A stretch of 64,000 bases of DNA from an uncultured Lachnospiraceae bacterium (GTDB lineage: Bacteria; Bacillota; Clostridia; Lachnospirales; Lachnospiraceae): positions 1-64,000 of the forward strand of contig CAKSBC010000012.1 of the NCBI GenBank assembly GCA_934438085.1. The letters run 5' to 3'. Below, piece by piece: positions 8,243 to 14,809 of this stretch; within the stretch, counting starts at the first letter, position 1, and every line of letters begins with the position of its first letter. A model generated the notes under the pieces. The model was not told where the DNA came from, did no database searches, and saw only the letters and a program-made list of their open reading frames with translations. Both the position numbers and the translations under genes were made by a program.

Positions 8243-8908
8243 TCAAAGCTTAACATCCGATTCACGCAGTTCCTCTGCGATCTTGGCGATCCTCCGGAAT
8301 CTGTGGTTCATTCCCGATTTACCCACTCCGGGCATCTCCTCCGCAAGCTCACCTAAGGTTGCGTCCGGGAATCTGAGTCTCAGCTCGGCAGCCTCTCTCA
8401 AGCTGTCCGAAAGAGAATCAAGTCCCTTCCTGTCGGCTATATACCTTATATCCTCAGCCTGCTTGACCGCTGCCGAAACCGTTTTGGAAATGTTGGCAGT
8501 CTCACAGTTGACTCTTCGCTGAACGCTCTCACGCATCTCCTTAAGAACCTTGATATTTTCAAAATCCAAAAGAGCCTTGTGAGCTCCCAGAAGCGTCAGC
8601 ATATCCGATATAGCCTCACTGTCCTTCAGATAAACCACAAAATGTTCCTTGCGCTTCATCAAACCGCAGCTTATACCAAAGCCGCCTATAATATCTCTGA
8701 CCGAATGCGCCTCATCCTCAGAATCACATACAAACTCAAGATGATAGAACTTTTCGGGATCGCTCATGGTTCCTTTATTGCAAAACAGCTCCATGAGATA
8801 TTCCCTGTCCCGTGACTTTTCCCTATATTCGGTAATTTTACTATGGCGTTTTTTGCTTGTAAAGCACTTATTCTTTATCTCATTTTTCGTCTCTGATGAA
8901 AATGACAT
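8243..8908 (-). CDS. whiA: WhiA-family regulator with a shortened N-terminal domain
   Basis: WhiA proteins combine a degenerate LAGLIDADG homing-endonuclease-like domain with a C-terminal helix-turn-helix and affect cell division or sporulation. This copy has 221 residues; family members usually have about 300-325. It starts normally (MSFSSETKNEI) but by residue about 48 is already in the second half of the LAGLIDADG domain (MSDPEKFYHLEF). About 90 residues of the first half are therefore missing. The rest is well conserved: NCETANISKTVSAA, the DATLGELAEEMPGVGKSG helix-turn-helix and NHRFRRIAKIAEELR. No Shine-Dalgarno is visible: the 25 bases before the ATG are A/T runs. It lies between hprK and the Crh-like gene, as in Bacillus. 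It may be a reduced but functional DNA-binding protein. Confidence 0.85.
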   Translation of the reverse strand: MSFSSETKNEIKNKCFTSKKRHSKITEYREKSRDREYLMELFCNKGTMSDPEKFYHLEFVCDSEDEAHSVRDIIGGFGISCGLMKRKEHFVVYLKDSEAISDMLTLLGAHKALLDFENIKVLKEMRESVQRRVNCETANISKTVSAAVKQAEDIRYIADRKGLDSLSDSLREAAELRLRFPDATLGELAEEMPGVGKSGMNHRFRRIAKIAEELRESDVKL

Positions 8909-8990
8909 ACGTTTAATTTAAAAAAATTTTTTTTAGTACAAAATGCATAAGTACGGCATTGTTGCATTCGTAAAAATACAAAGTGCAGTT

Positions 8991-9944
8991 TTAGAACTGA
9001 CTGTTCAGCTCAGAATTAACTCTGTCGAAAAATTCCTTAGGTGCGTCAAAGCCCATTTTCTTTGCACGGTTATTGACAGCTGCACATTCAACTATTACCG
9101 CAATGTTTCTGCCCGGTCTGATTGGTATTTCATAAGTAATGACCTTATTTCCGAGGATCTCTGTGTATTTATCCTCCATGCCAAGGCGGTCATATTTTTT
9201 CTCCGGATCAAATTCATCCAATTTGATGATCATGTCGATATTCTGCGTCTGCTTTATCGCCTCAAAACCAAACATTGAACGAACATTGATAATACCGATG
9301 CCTCTGAGCTCAATGAAGTCTCTCGTAAGCTCCGGTGCAAGACCTACCAGGGTATCTTCTGAAACCTTTCTGATCTCAACGGCATCGTCGGAAACAAGTC
9401 TGTGGCCTCTCTTTATAAGCTCAAGCGCCGCCTCTGATTTACCTATACCGCTGTCTCCCTGAATAAGCACTCCTTCACCGTAAACATCGATAAGTACTCC
9501 GTGAAGAGTCTCCTTCGGAGCCATGATTACCTTGAGCCATCTCATAGTCTCAGAGATAAGATCTGTAGTACTTCTTTCAGTTCTGAAAACAGGAACTCCG
9601 TACTCAAGACAAGCCCTCATAACTCCACGGCACGGTCTGTAATTTCTTGTAAATACAAAGCATGGCACTCTGTAGCTTGCGATCTGCTCAAAACGTCCGT
9701 GGATAACCCTTTCCTCAAGGGAATTGATATATGCCTGCTCAAGACGACCGATTACCTGAATACGCTCCATCGGCCCGAGATCAAAGCCTTCAAAGAAACC
9801 GGTAAGCTGAAGAGCCGGCCTGTGTGTACTGTAGGTGGTCAGCTTTCTCTCCGTGATATCGATCTCCGGAGTCAGGTTCTCAAGCTTCATTTTTTCGGCA
9901 AATGCTTTAACATTCGCCTGTTCCGACATATTGCTGTAAGCCAT
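8991..9944 (-). CDS. hprK: HPr(Ser) kinase/phosphorylase
   Basis: Phosphorylates and dephosphorylates the regulatory serine of HPr and Crh in response to glycolytic metabolites, and so controls CcpA-dependent catabolite repression. The C-terminal catalytic domain has the P-loop GDSGIGKSE (about 150-158), SDDAVEIR and the signature ELRGIGIINVRSMFG. The N-terminal domain is complete. The 317-residue length is normal. The ATG at 9944 follows AAGGAG; a TTG five codons earlier lies inside this site and is rejected. The murB stop lies 18 bp upstream. The nearby Crh-like protein is its likely substrate. Confidence 0.95.
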   Translation of the reverse strand: MAYSNMSEQANVKAFAEKMKLENLTPEIDITERKLTTYSTHRPALQLTGFFEGFDLGPMERIQVIGRLEQAYINSLEERVIHGRFEQIASYRVPCFVFTRNYRPCRGVMRACLEYGVPVFRTERSTTDLISETMRWLKVIMAPKETLHGVLIDVYGEGVLIQGDSGIGKSEAALELIKRGHRLVSDDAVEIRKVSEDTLVGLAPELTRDFIELRGIGIINVRSMFGFEAIKQTQNIDMIIKLDEFDPEKKYDRLGMEDKYTEILGNKVITYEIPIRPGRNIAVIVECAAVNNRAKKMGFDAPKEFFDRVNSELNSQF

Positions 9945-9962
9945 AGCTCTCCTTTCCAAACA

Positions 9963-10889
9963 TTAATCAAAATATCCTAAAAGTCTTACCTCAGGTTCAA
10001 GAGTAACACCATATTTATCAAGTACTATCTCTCTGACCTTTTTCATAAGCTCATAAATATCTGTCGAGGTCGCCCCGCCCTTATTGATAACGAATCCGGC
10101 ATGCTTCTCGCTGACGCAGGCTCCGCCGACACTAAAGCCCTTTAGCCCCGCATCGCTTATAAGCTTGCCTGCAAAATGACCTTCCGGTCTTTTAAATGTC
10201 GAGCCTGCCGAAGGATATTCAAGCGGTTGCTTTTCCTGACGTCTCTTAAGGAATTCCTCGTTTTTCTTCTCGATTTCCTCAGTTTCACCCTTTTGAAGCG
10301 CTATCTCTGCTCTCGTAACGATGAGCCCTTCATCCATGAGGCTTGAACCTCTGTATCTGAATTCAATATCGGAAGCAGATAAATTGATGATATTACCCTT
10401 TTTATCCACTGCCTCAACGCTTCTTACGACGTCCTTCATCTCTCTGTCGAATGCTCCGGCATTCATAATGCACGCACCGCCTATGCAGCCCGGAATTCCC
10501 GAAAGCTCCTCAAAGCCCGTGCCTCCGAACTTTGCCGCAAAGCGTCCCACTGCACTCATCAGACAGCCTGCTCCGAGATCCATGATAAGCTCGTCACCCT
10601 GCCACTCATAGCCAAGCATGGTAAATGCTGTATCATCGTTTCTGCCGAGGTCAATGATAACGCCTCTGTAGCCCTCATCGGATACAAGGAGATTTGAACC
10701 GTTTCCGATAACAAAATAATCTATGCCGTTAAGTGCAAAATACCTGATAAGCCCTGCAAGCTCCTTGGTATTTCTCGGAATTATATAATAATCGGCAATA
10801 CCTCCCGTCCTAAAGGTCGTATGACCTGCCATAGGCTCATTTTTAAGGATCCTGCCGCCTGTTATTTTCCTGATGTTATTTATATTCAT
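9963..10889 (-). CDS. murB: UDP-N-acetylenolpyruvoylglucosamine reductase
   Basis: FAD- and NADPH-dependent reduction of UDP-GlcNAc-enolpyruvate to UDP-MurNAc, the second committed step of peptidoglycan precursor synthesis. The N-terminal FAD-binding domain has TTFRTGGIADYY, VIGNGSNLLVSDEGYRGV and SGIPGCIGGACIMNAGAF. The catalytic serine region is YPSAGSTFKRP (about 222-232), and the protein ends in a normal C-terminal domain. The ATG at 10889 overlaps the end of murI by 14 bp, and GAGGAG precedes it with 10-nt spacing. A six-codon longer reading from 10907 is less likely. It is translationally coupled to murI. Confidence 0.95.
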   Translation of the reverse strand: MNINNIRKITGGRILKNEPMAGHTTFRTGGIADYYIIPRNTKELAGLIRYFALNGIDYFVIGNGSNLLVSDEGYRGVIIDLGRNDDTAFTMLGYEWQGDELIMDLGAGCLMSAVGRFAAKFGGTGFEELSGIPGCIGGACIMNAGAFDREMKDVVRSVEAVDKKGNIINLSASDIEFRYRGSSLMDEGLIVTRAEIALQKGETEEIEKKNEEFLKRRQEKQPLEYPSAGSTFKRPEGHFAGKLISDAGLKGFSVGGACVSEKHAGFVINKGGATSTDIYELMKKVREIVLDKYGVTLEPEVRLLGYFD

Positions 10890-11646
10890 TAAGAAGCTTC
10901 TCCTCAAGCTCTATTTTTGATGTGTCCGAATTAAGAAATGTCACGCTGCCTGCTGCGCTGTCAGCTGCTCCGACATCAAGTCTGCCTTTTTTACTAAGCA
11001 GCTCCTTTGTCTCCTTTGCCACAAGCGAAGCAGCATCATAGAAGCTGATATCCTTATCAAAGCATTCCTTAAGCTGTTCTTTTACAAACGGAAAATGTGT
11101 ACATCCCAGCACAACAGCATCCGTATTCTTTTTGTATGGTGCTAAAAGCTCTTTAAGATATGATAAAAATTCTTCACTGCCGGTCTTTTCATTTTCCACA
11201 AACGGTACGATGCCCGGTGCAGCTAAAGCTGTGATCTCAGCCTTATCATTAAGCTCTTCAAGTCTCTTTCTAAGTCTTTTGCCGTTAATGGTCGCGGTAG
11301 TAGCTAATACAAGAACATGCTCACCAGGATGCTCCTTTACTGCCCACGCCACTGCAGGCTCTATGCCTATAAAGTCATGCTCCGGAAATACCTTAATAAG
11401 CTTATCCAAGGTTTCTGAGGTCGTAGTATTGCAGGCGATCACAAAGCACTTGATATCGTCTGCCTCTAAAAGTCTTGTGCATACTTGCGTATTCAGCTTC
11501 AAAAGCTCCTCCGGCGTCTTGTCGCCGTAAGGCGCATTTGCCGAGTCTCCGTAATAAATATAATCCTCTCCCGGTAGCTCCTTTCTGAGAGCACTTAAGA
11601 CCGTCAGTCCTCCGAGACCTGAATCGAATACAGCAATTTTACTCAT
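10876..11646 (-). CDS. murI: Glutamate racemase
   Basis: Supplies D-glutamate for the peptidoglycan stem peptide. The 256 residues start with the family signature MSKIAVFDSGLGGLTV. The two catalytic cysteines sit in IACNTTTSE (about 70-78) and LGCTHFP (about 180-186). YYGDSANAPYG supplies substrate contacts. Reading can extend 54 codons upstream, but that extension is unlike the family, so the ATG at 11646 is chosen. This start lacks a clear Shine-Dalgarno and is preceded by a hairpin plus U-rich stretch at 11661-11684, suggesting attenuation. It opens the unit murI-murB-hprK. Confidence 0.93.
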   Translation of the reverse strand: MSKIAVFDSGLGGLTVLSALRKELPGEDYIYYGDSANAPYGDKTPEELLKLNTQVCTRLLEADDIKCFVIACNTTTSETLDKLIKVFPEHDFIGIEPAVAWAVKEHPGEHVLVLATTATINGKRLRKRLEELNDKAEITALAAPGIVPFVENEKTGSEEFLSYLKELLAPYKKNTDAVVLGCTHFPFVKEQLKECFDKDISFYDAASLVAKETKELLSKKGRLDVGAADSAAGSVTFLNSDTSKIELEEKLLNEYK

Positions 11647-11660
11647 TAACCCAAAAACAA

Positions 11661-11684
11661 ACGGGATAAAATAAAGTATCCCGT
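11661..11684 (-). terminator. Terminator-like hairpin in the murI leader (candidate attenuator)
   Basis: An 8-bp perfect stem (11661-11668 with 11677-11684) with an 8-nt loop. In the minus strand it is followed by TTTGTTTTTG and then the murI ATG. A terminator-like structure within 15 bases of a start codon suggests controlled read-through or occlusion of ribosomes. Confidence 0.6.
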
Positions 11685-11706
11685 ATACCTTCCAAAAATT
11701 ATAGTC

Positions 11707-11736
11707 AGTATATAATACCACATTTGAGGCATGCAA
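11707..11736 (-). promoter_or_regulatory. Possible murI promoter
   Basis: On the minus strand TTGCAT (11731-11736) and TATACT (11707-11712) are 18 bp apart. This would start transcription just before the leader hairpin. It sits downstream of the phased repeats at 11764-11820. Confidence 0.45.
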
Positions 11737-11763
11737 ACAAGCACACGCCCCAATACACCAATG

Positions 11764-11820
11764 TTGTACTGACCTTGTACTGACCTTATACTGCCGGTTA
11801 TACTGCACGTTATACAGTCC
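11764..11820. repeat. Five phased 11-12-bp repeats between murI and the tRNA genes
   Basis: Five imperfect copies of TTRTACTGNCC lie head to tail at 11764-11774, 11775-11785, 11786-11797, 11798-11809 and 11810-11820. The period is close to one DNA turn. They are upstream of the proposed murI promoter. A regulator-binding cluster or a slippage-prone array are both possible. Confidence 0.6.
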
Positions 11821-11915
11821 TAAGCGTGTATCAGACTATGAAACCTTTTCCTCTTAGCCCTGCACTCATACTTCCTGCAAAGTCCTATGGCAATATTAAA
11901 AGTGTAAAAAAGTTC

Positions 11916-11944
11916 TTGCGTAATCATTGTAATTATGCTAATAT
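11916..11944 (+). promoter_or_regulatory. Promoter for the first two tRNA-Leu genes
   Basis: TTGCGT (11916-11921), a 17-bp spacer ending TATGC (extended -10) and TAATAT (11939-11944). An almost identical arrangement precedes the third tRNA gene, which suggests promoter and gene were duplicated together. Confidence 0.7.
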
Positions 11945-11953
11945 AATTTCGCT

Positions 11954-12037
11954 GCGGAGGTGTCGGAATTGGCAGACGAGCAAGACTAAGGATCTTGTGC
12001 CCGTTAGGGCGTGAGGGTTCAAGTCCCTTCCTCCGCA
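11954..12037 (+). tRNA. tRNA-Leu, anticodon AAG
   Basis: A class II tRNA of 84 nt with long variable arm. Acceptor arms GCGGAGG (11954-11960) and CCTCCGC (12030-12036) pair fully, followed by the discriminator A. The T-arm has GGGTTCAAGTCCC. The anticodon stem CAAGA/TCTTG encloses the loop CTAAGGA, giving AAG (CUU codons, with A34 likely converted to inosine by TadA). CCA is not encoded. No terminator follows, so it is likely co-transcribed with the next tRNA. Confidence 0.93.
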
Positions 12038-12064
12038 TTTATTGTATCTGTAATTATTTTATAC

Positions 12065-12148
12065 GCAGAGATGGCGGAATTGGCAGACGCGCACGGTTCA
12101 GGTCCGTGTGATAGCAATATCATGAGGGTTCAAGTCCCTTTCTCTGCA
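12065..12148 (+). tRNA. tRNA-Leu, anticodon CAG
   Basis: A class II tRNA with acceptor arms GCAGAGA (12065-12071) and TCTCTGC (12141-12147) plus discriminator A. The anticodon stem CACGG/CCGTG encloses TTCAGGT, giving CAG, which reads CUG. The long variable arm and T-arm GGGTTCAAGTCCC are intact. It lies 27 bp after the first tRNA and ends at a clear terminator. Confidence 0.93.
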
Positions 12149-12151
12149 TCA

Positions 12152-12181
12152 AAGACTGGCGAGTGATTGCCGGTCTTTTTT
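12152..12181 (+). terminator. Intrinsic terminator of the tRNA pair
   Basis: The stem AAGACTGGC/GCCGGTCTT (one T-G wobble) is followed by a run of T residues, immediately after the tRNA-Leu(CAG) 3' end. Confidence 0.85.
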
Positions 12182-12272
12182 GTTCTGTATCCCTATATTC
12201 CTATATCCCTAATGGGTACTAATTGGATTTTCATTAGTGTGAAAAGATTTTCAACTATTTGTAAATTTACGC

Positions 12273-12301
12273 TTGCGCATTCATGATAAATATGTTAGTA
12301 T
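12273..12301 (+). promoter_or_regulatory. Promoter of the third tRNA-Leu gene
   Basis: TTGCGC (12273-12278), 17-bp spacer ending TATGT, and TAGTAT (12296-12301). The layout copies the promoter at 11916-11944. Confidence 0.7.
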
Positions 12302-12311
12302 ATTCTTCGTT

Positions 12312-12395
12312 GCGGAGATGTCGGAATTGGCAGACGAGCAAGACTAAGGATCTTGTGCCCGTTAGGGCGTGAGGGTTCAAGTCCCTTTCTCCGCA
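12312..12395 (+). tRNA. tRNA-Leu, anticodon AAG (second copy)
   Basis: Identical to the copy at 11954-12037 except for one acceptor pair: G7-C66 in the first copy is A7-T66 here, a compensatory change that preserves pairing. Acceptor arms are 12312-12318 and 12388-12394, with discriminator A at 12395. It has its own promoter and terminator. Confidence 0.93.
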
Positions 12396-12398
12396 CTA

Positions 12399-12427
12399 AA
12401 GGCTATCACGAAAGTGATGGCCTTTTT
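12399..12427 (+). terminator. Intrinsic terminator of tRNA-Leu(AAG) copy 2
   Basis: An 11-bp stem (AAGGCTATCAC with GTGATGGCCTT, one T-G wobble) closed by a GAAA tetraloop and followed by T residues. Confidence 0.9.
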
Positions 12428-12455
12428 CATTTCTATATTTATTATTTAAAGGCAG

Positions 12456-12512
12456 TTGACTTAGCCGTACGGCAAATATTATACTTACAGTAAACATATT
12501 ATGCCGTACGGC
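12456..12512 (+). promoter_or_regulatory. Promoter with two palindromic operators for the HipB-like gene
   Basis: TTGACT (12456-12461) and TTATAC (12479-12484) are 17 bp apart. The perfect palindrome GCCGTACGGC occurs at 12464-12473, inside the spacer, and again at 12503-12512, downstream of the -10. The flanks TTA and TAA extend the symmetry between the two copies. Centre-to-centre distance is 39 bp. This is the classic arrangement for autorepression by a HipB-type regulator. Confidence 0.8.
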
Positions 12513-12554
12513 TAAAAATATAGTATATTAAGATATATTCTGAGAAATGGTGAT

Positions 12555-12779
12555 ATGATGAGAATAACTGATCCGAAAACATTTGGTACCGCTATAAGAA
12601 ATCGCAGAAATGAACTTAAATACACACAAGCATTTTTATCTGAATTTACGGGTTTCAGTGTAACCTTTATATCTGATTTAGAACGTGGAAAACCAACAGC
12701 TGAACTTGGAAAAGCGCTGCATCTGGCAAGTATTTTAGGTTTGGATATAAATGTGAAAATAAGAGGTTGCAATGATTAA
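12555..12779 (+). CDS. HipB-like XRE-family DNA-binding protein (orphan antitoxin)
   Basis: A 74-residue protein with an XRE helix-turn-helix (RRNELKYTQAFLSEFTGFSV, then FISDLERGKPTAELGKALHL, about 17-57). It ends in a beta strand (DINVKIRG) as in HipB/Y4mF-type antitoxins that repress their own promoter and neutralise HipA kinases. Two ATG codons are adjacent at 12555 and 12558, with GGTG just upstream. The gene is preceded by two perfect operators. Its last bases overlap a 10-codon start of hipA, whose remainder is absent. AT-rich composition and plus-strand orientation differ from the surroundings, consistent with a remnant of an acquired toxin-antitoxin unit. Confidence 0.82.
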   Translation: MMRITDPKTFGTAIRNRRNELKYTQAFLSEFTGFSVTFISDLERGKPTAELGKALHLASILGLDINVKIRGCND

Positions 12780-12804
12780 TCTTAAAGTATTAATAGTTGA
12801 ATAA
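12772..12804 (+). pseudogene. Truncated hipA start (10 codons)
   Basis: An ATG overlapping the HipB-like stop codon opens a frame reading MINLKVLIVE and then stops. The overlap and the beta-strand-like start are what an intact hipBA operon would show. No HipA kinase sequence follows, so the toxin appears deleted. With only ten codons, the assignment is inferred from position. Confidence 0.45.
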
Positions 12805-12844
12805 ACCTGCCTTATGTACTTAGCCAATTCGCGGTTCAAAACAA

Positions 12845-12864
12845 CACTTTTTGTCCTATAACCC
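12845..12864. repeat. 20-bp intergenic repeat, copy 1
   Basis: An exact 20-bp match (starts CACTTTTTG, ends TATAACCC) to 36905-36924. Both copies lie downstream of a plus-strand gene, next to a bidirectional terminator at a convergent junction. Confidence 0.7.
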
Positions 12865-12888
12865 ACATTTTTTGATGTATAACTCTTC

Positions 12889-12947
12889 AAAAAGGACGTA
12901 TGTAGAATGATTAGTGTTAACTAATTATAACTACATACGTCCACTTT
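12889..12947. terminator. Bidirectional terminator between the HipB-like gene and the pilin gene
   Basis: A perfect 12-bp stem (12894-12905 with 12931-12942) is flanked by A and T runs. A smaller nested stem, TTAGT/ACTAA, lies in the loop. On the minus strand the stem is followed by TTTTT, fitting the pilin transcript. Confidence 0.7.
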
Positions 12948-13002
12948 TTAAAACTTAATCACAATACTACAGAGTTATCAACAATATTTTTCTTGATACT
13001 AT

Positions 13003-13467
13003 TTATGCAGGATCAGAAAGAGTTACTGTTTTCATTGCTCCATCAGCATCATATTCGATTGTAAGTGTTGATGTTCCTGACTTTCCAGGATCAGCGATTG
13101 TTATTTCAGTTCCATCTCCTTTCTTAAATGGAAGCTCCTTATCTAAACCGCTCCAATTATCAGCCTTTTTGCTCTTTATAGTAACATTTGCAACTACAAT
13201 TTTAGTTACTGTTCCATTAGCATCAAATGTTACGGTTGCATTTCCGGATGTTGGATTACCATCTGTGCATGTAAGATATGAAGTCTGTGCCTCAGCATAA
13301 GCAGTTCTTAAATTAGCTACTGAAACAGCATCTCTTGACTTCTCAAGCTGTGCAGAGAAAATCGGAATAGAAATTGCAACAAGTACTGCGATGATAGCAA
13401 CAACGATAAGCAGCTCAGCAAGTGTGAAGCCTTCTCTGTTCTTCATCTTCTTCAATAAGTTTTTCAT
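13003..13467 (-). CDS. Type IV prepilin-like protein (class III signal peptide)
   Basis: A 154-residue prepilin. The leader MKNLLKKMKNREG precedes the cleavage and methylation site G|FTLAE, with the conserved Glu at mature position 5. A 20-residue hydrophobic helix (LLIVVAIIAVLVAISIPIF) follows. This helix anchors the protein in the membrane before assembly and packs the pilus core afterwards. The C-terminal globular part is short, acidic and Thr-rich with beta-strand character. AAGGAG lies at good distance from the ATG. It is the last gene after pilB and pilC (84-bp gap) and is followed by a terminator. It could be a major pilin or a ComGC-like pseudopilin; the sequence does not decide. Confidence 0.9.
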   Translation of the reverse strand: MKNLLKKMKNREGFTLAELLIVVAIIAVLVAISIPIFSAQLEKSRDAVSVANLRTAYAEAQTSYLTCTDGNPTSGNATVTFDANGTVTKIVVANVTIKSKKADNWSGLDKELPFKKGDGTEITIADPGKSGTSTLTIEYDADGAMKTVTLSDPA

Positions 13468-13551
13468 CTTATCACTCCTTTTAATAAATCCTATTATATT
13501 TATATAAGGGTATATCTTCGTTGTTTACACGACAGATTTTACTCTTATATT

Positions 13552-14763
13552 CTACATCCCATTATACATTGTGAACATCGGCAGGTAAAGTGCAATCACA
13601 ATAAATCCTACAAAAAATCCTAAGAAAATCAGTATCGCAGGCTCTAATACAGCGAGCGCTCTTGAGGCTGCATTCTCAGTTTCATAGTCATAATATTTAC
13701 TGATTGAGCTAAGTGTTTCCTCCAGACTTCCCGACTGCTCTCCCATCGCACACATCTCGATTAGAAGCTCATCAAGCGTGCTTTCACGCTTTAGGCATTC
13801 TCCGAGGCTGAAGCCCTGTTCAAGGTTTTTCATGACGTTTACAATGGATTCGCTGACATATTTATTTGTAACGGTCTTACTCGTTATCTGGACAGCTCTT
13901 ACAAGCGGAAGTCCTGCGATAAGCATTGTTGCCATTGTTGATGCAAACTGGCTCGCAATGTTTAGTCTTTCTATGTTTCCGATAAGCGGCAGGTTAAGCA
14001 TTTTCCTTGAAAGCTTCATGCCGCCCTCTCTGGTCCTTGCATATATGATCACAGCCATTGCTATAAGCAATATGATTATAGCTATGAGCCAGAACCATTT
14101 TCTGAAGAAATCGGAGCAGCTTATGAGCGCCATAGTTATGCCCGGCAGATTTTCTCCCTGATCGAGAAAGGTGTTTGCAATAGTCGGTATCGCCTTAATC
14201 ATGACTATCGAAATGACGATTATCGCAAGTATTATTACGAATACCGGATAGATCATAGCTCCCTTTATTTTGGCGTAGAGCTTATGTCTTGTCATAAAGA
14301 AATCCGAAAGTCTCTTGAAGGCAGAGGCCAGAGATCCCGATTCCTCACCGGAACGTATGGTCTCTATAAATGTAGGCGGCAGCTTGTCTCCGTGTATCTG
14401 AAAGCTGTCTGCTATGCTGTAGCCTGCCGACACATCGTCTGCGACCTCCGAAAGTATCCTTCTTAATGCTCTGTCCTTGGTCTGCTTTGCCACGAGCTTG
14501 ACCGCATAGCTTATGGATATTCCGGAATCGAGCATTATGGCAAACTGCTGGCAGACTAATGCTATAGACTGTGCGTTTATCTTGCCGTGCGAACTCGTCA
14601 GCTTATCTTTAAGGCCTTCATAGTCATAGGTCTCTTTAAGGCCTGTGACTACGCTCATTTCTTCCTTAAGCTGGGCTACGGCTTCATTTTTATCTCTTGC
14701 TTTAACGACTCCCTTGACGTTAACTCCGTCTCTGGATATCGCCTCATAGCGAAATGTACTCAT
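13552..14763 (-). CDS. pilC: Type IV pilus / type II secretion inner-membrane platform protein (PilC/GspF)
   Basis: A polytopic platform protein that couples the assembly ATPase to the growing pilus. Its 403 residues contain two GspF cytoplasmic domains, the first from about 65-190 (LVCQQFAIMLDSGISISYAVKLV). Each is followed by membrane segments: MIYPVFVIILAIIVISIVMI, FWLIAIIILLIAMAVIIYA, and a C-terminal LAVLEPAILIFLGFFVGFIVIALYLPMF. The length is standard. An N-terminal FRYEAISRDGVNVKGVV strand region is typical. It lies 46 bp downstream of pilB. No retraction ATPase, prepilin peptidase or PilMNO homologues are in this window. Confidence 0.93.
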   Translation of the reverse strand: MSTFRYEAISRDGVNVKGVVKARDKNEAVAQLKEEMSVVTGLKETYDYEGLKDKLTSSHGKINAQSIALVCQQFAIMLDSGISISYAVKLVAKQTKDRALRRILSEVADDVSAGYSIADSFQIHGDKLPPTFIETIRSGEESGSLASAFKRLSDFFMTRHKLYAKIKGAMIYPVFVIILAIIVISIVMIKAIPTIANTFLDQGENLPGITMALISCSDFFRKWFWLIAIIILLIAMAVIIYARTREGGMKLSRKMLNLPLIGNIERLNIASQFASTMATMLIAGLPLVRAVQITSKTVTNKYVSESIVNVMKNLEQGFSLGECLKRESTLDELLIEMCAMGEQSGSLEETLSSISKYYDYETENAASRALAVLEPAILIFLGFFVGFIVIALYLPMFTMYNGM

Positions 14764-14809
14764 TTAAACATTCCCCTCTGCTGCATTAATGAATCATAAC
14801 GATCTGACA

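Noticed and set aside
11954..12037. tRNA-Leu with anticodon UAA
   Set aside because: The 7-nt loop between CAAGA and TCTTG is CTAAGGA; positions 34-36 are AAG, so UAA would be out of register.
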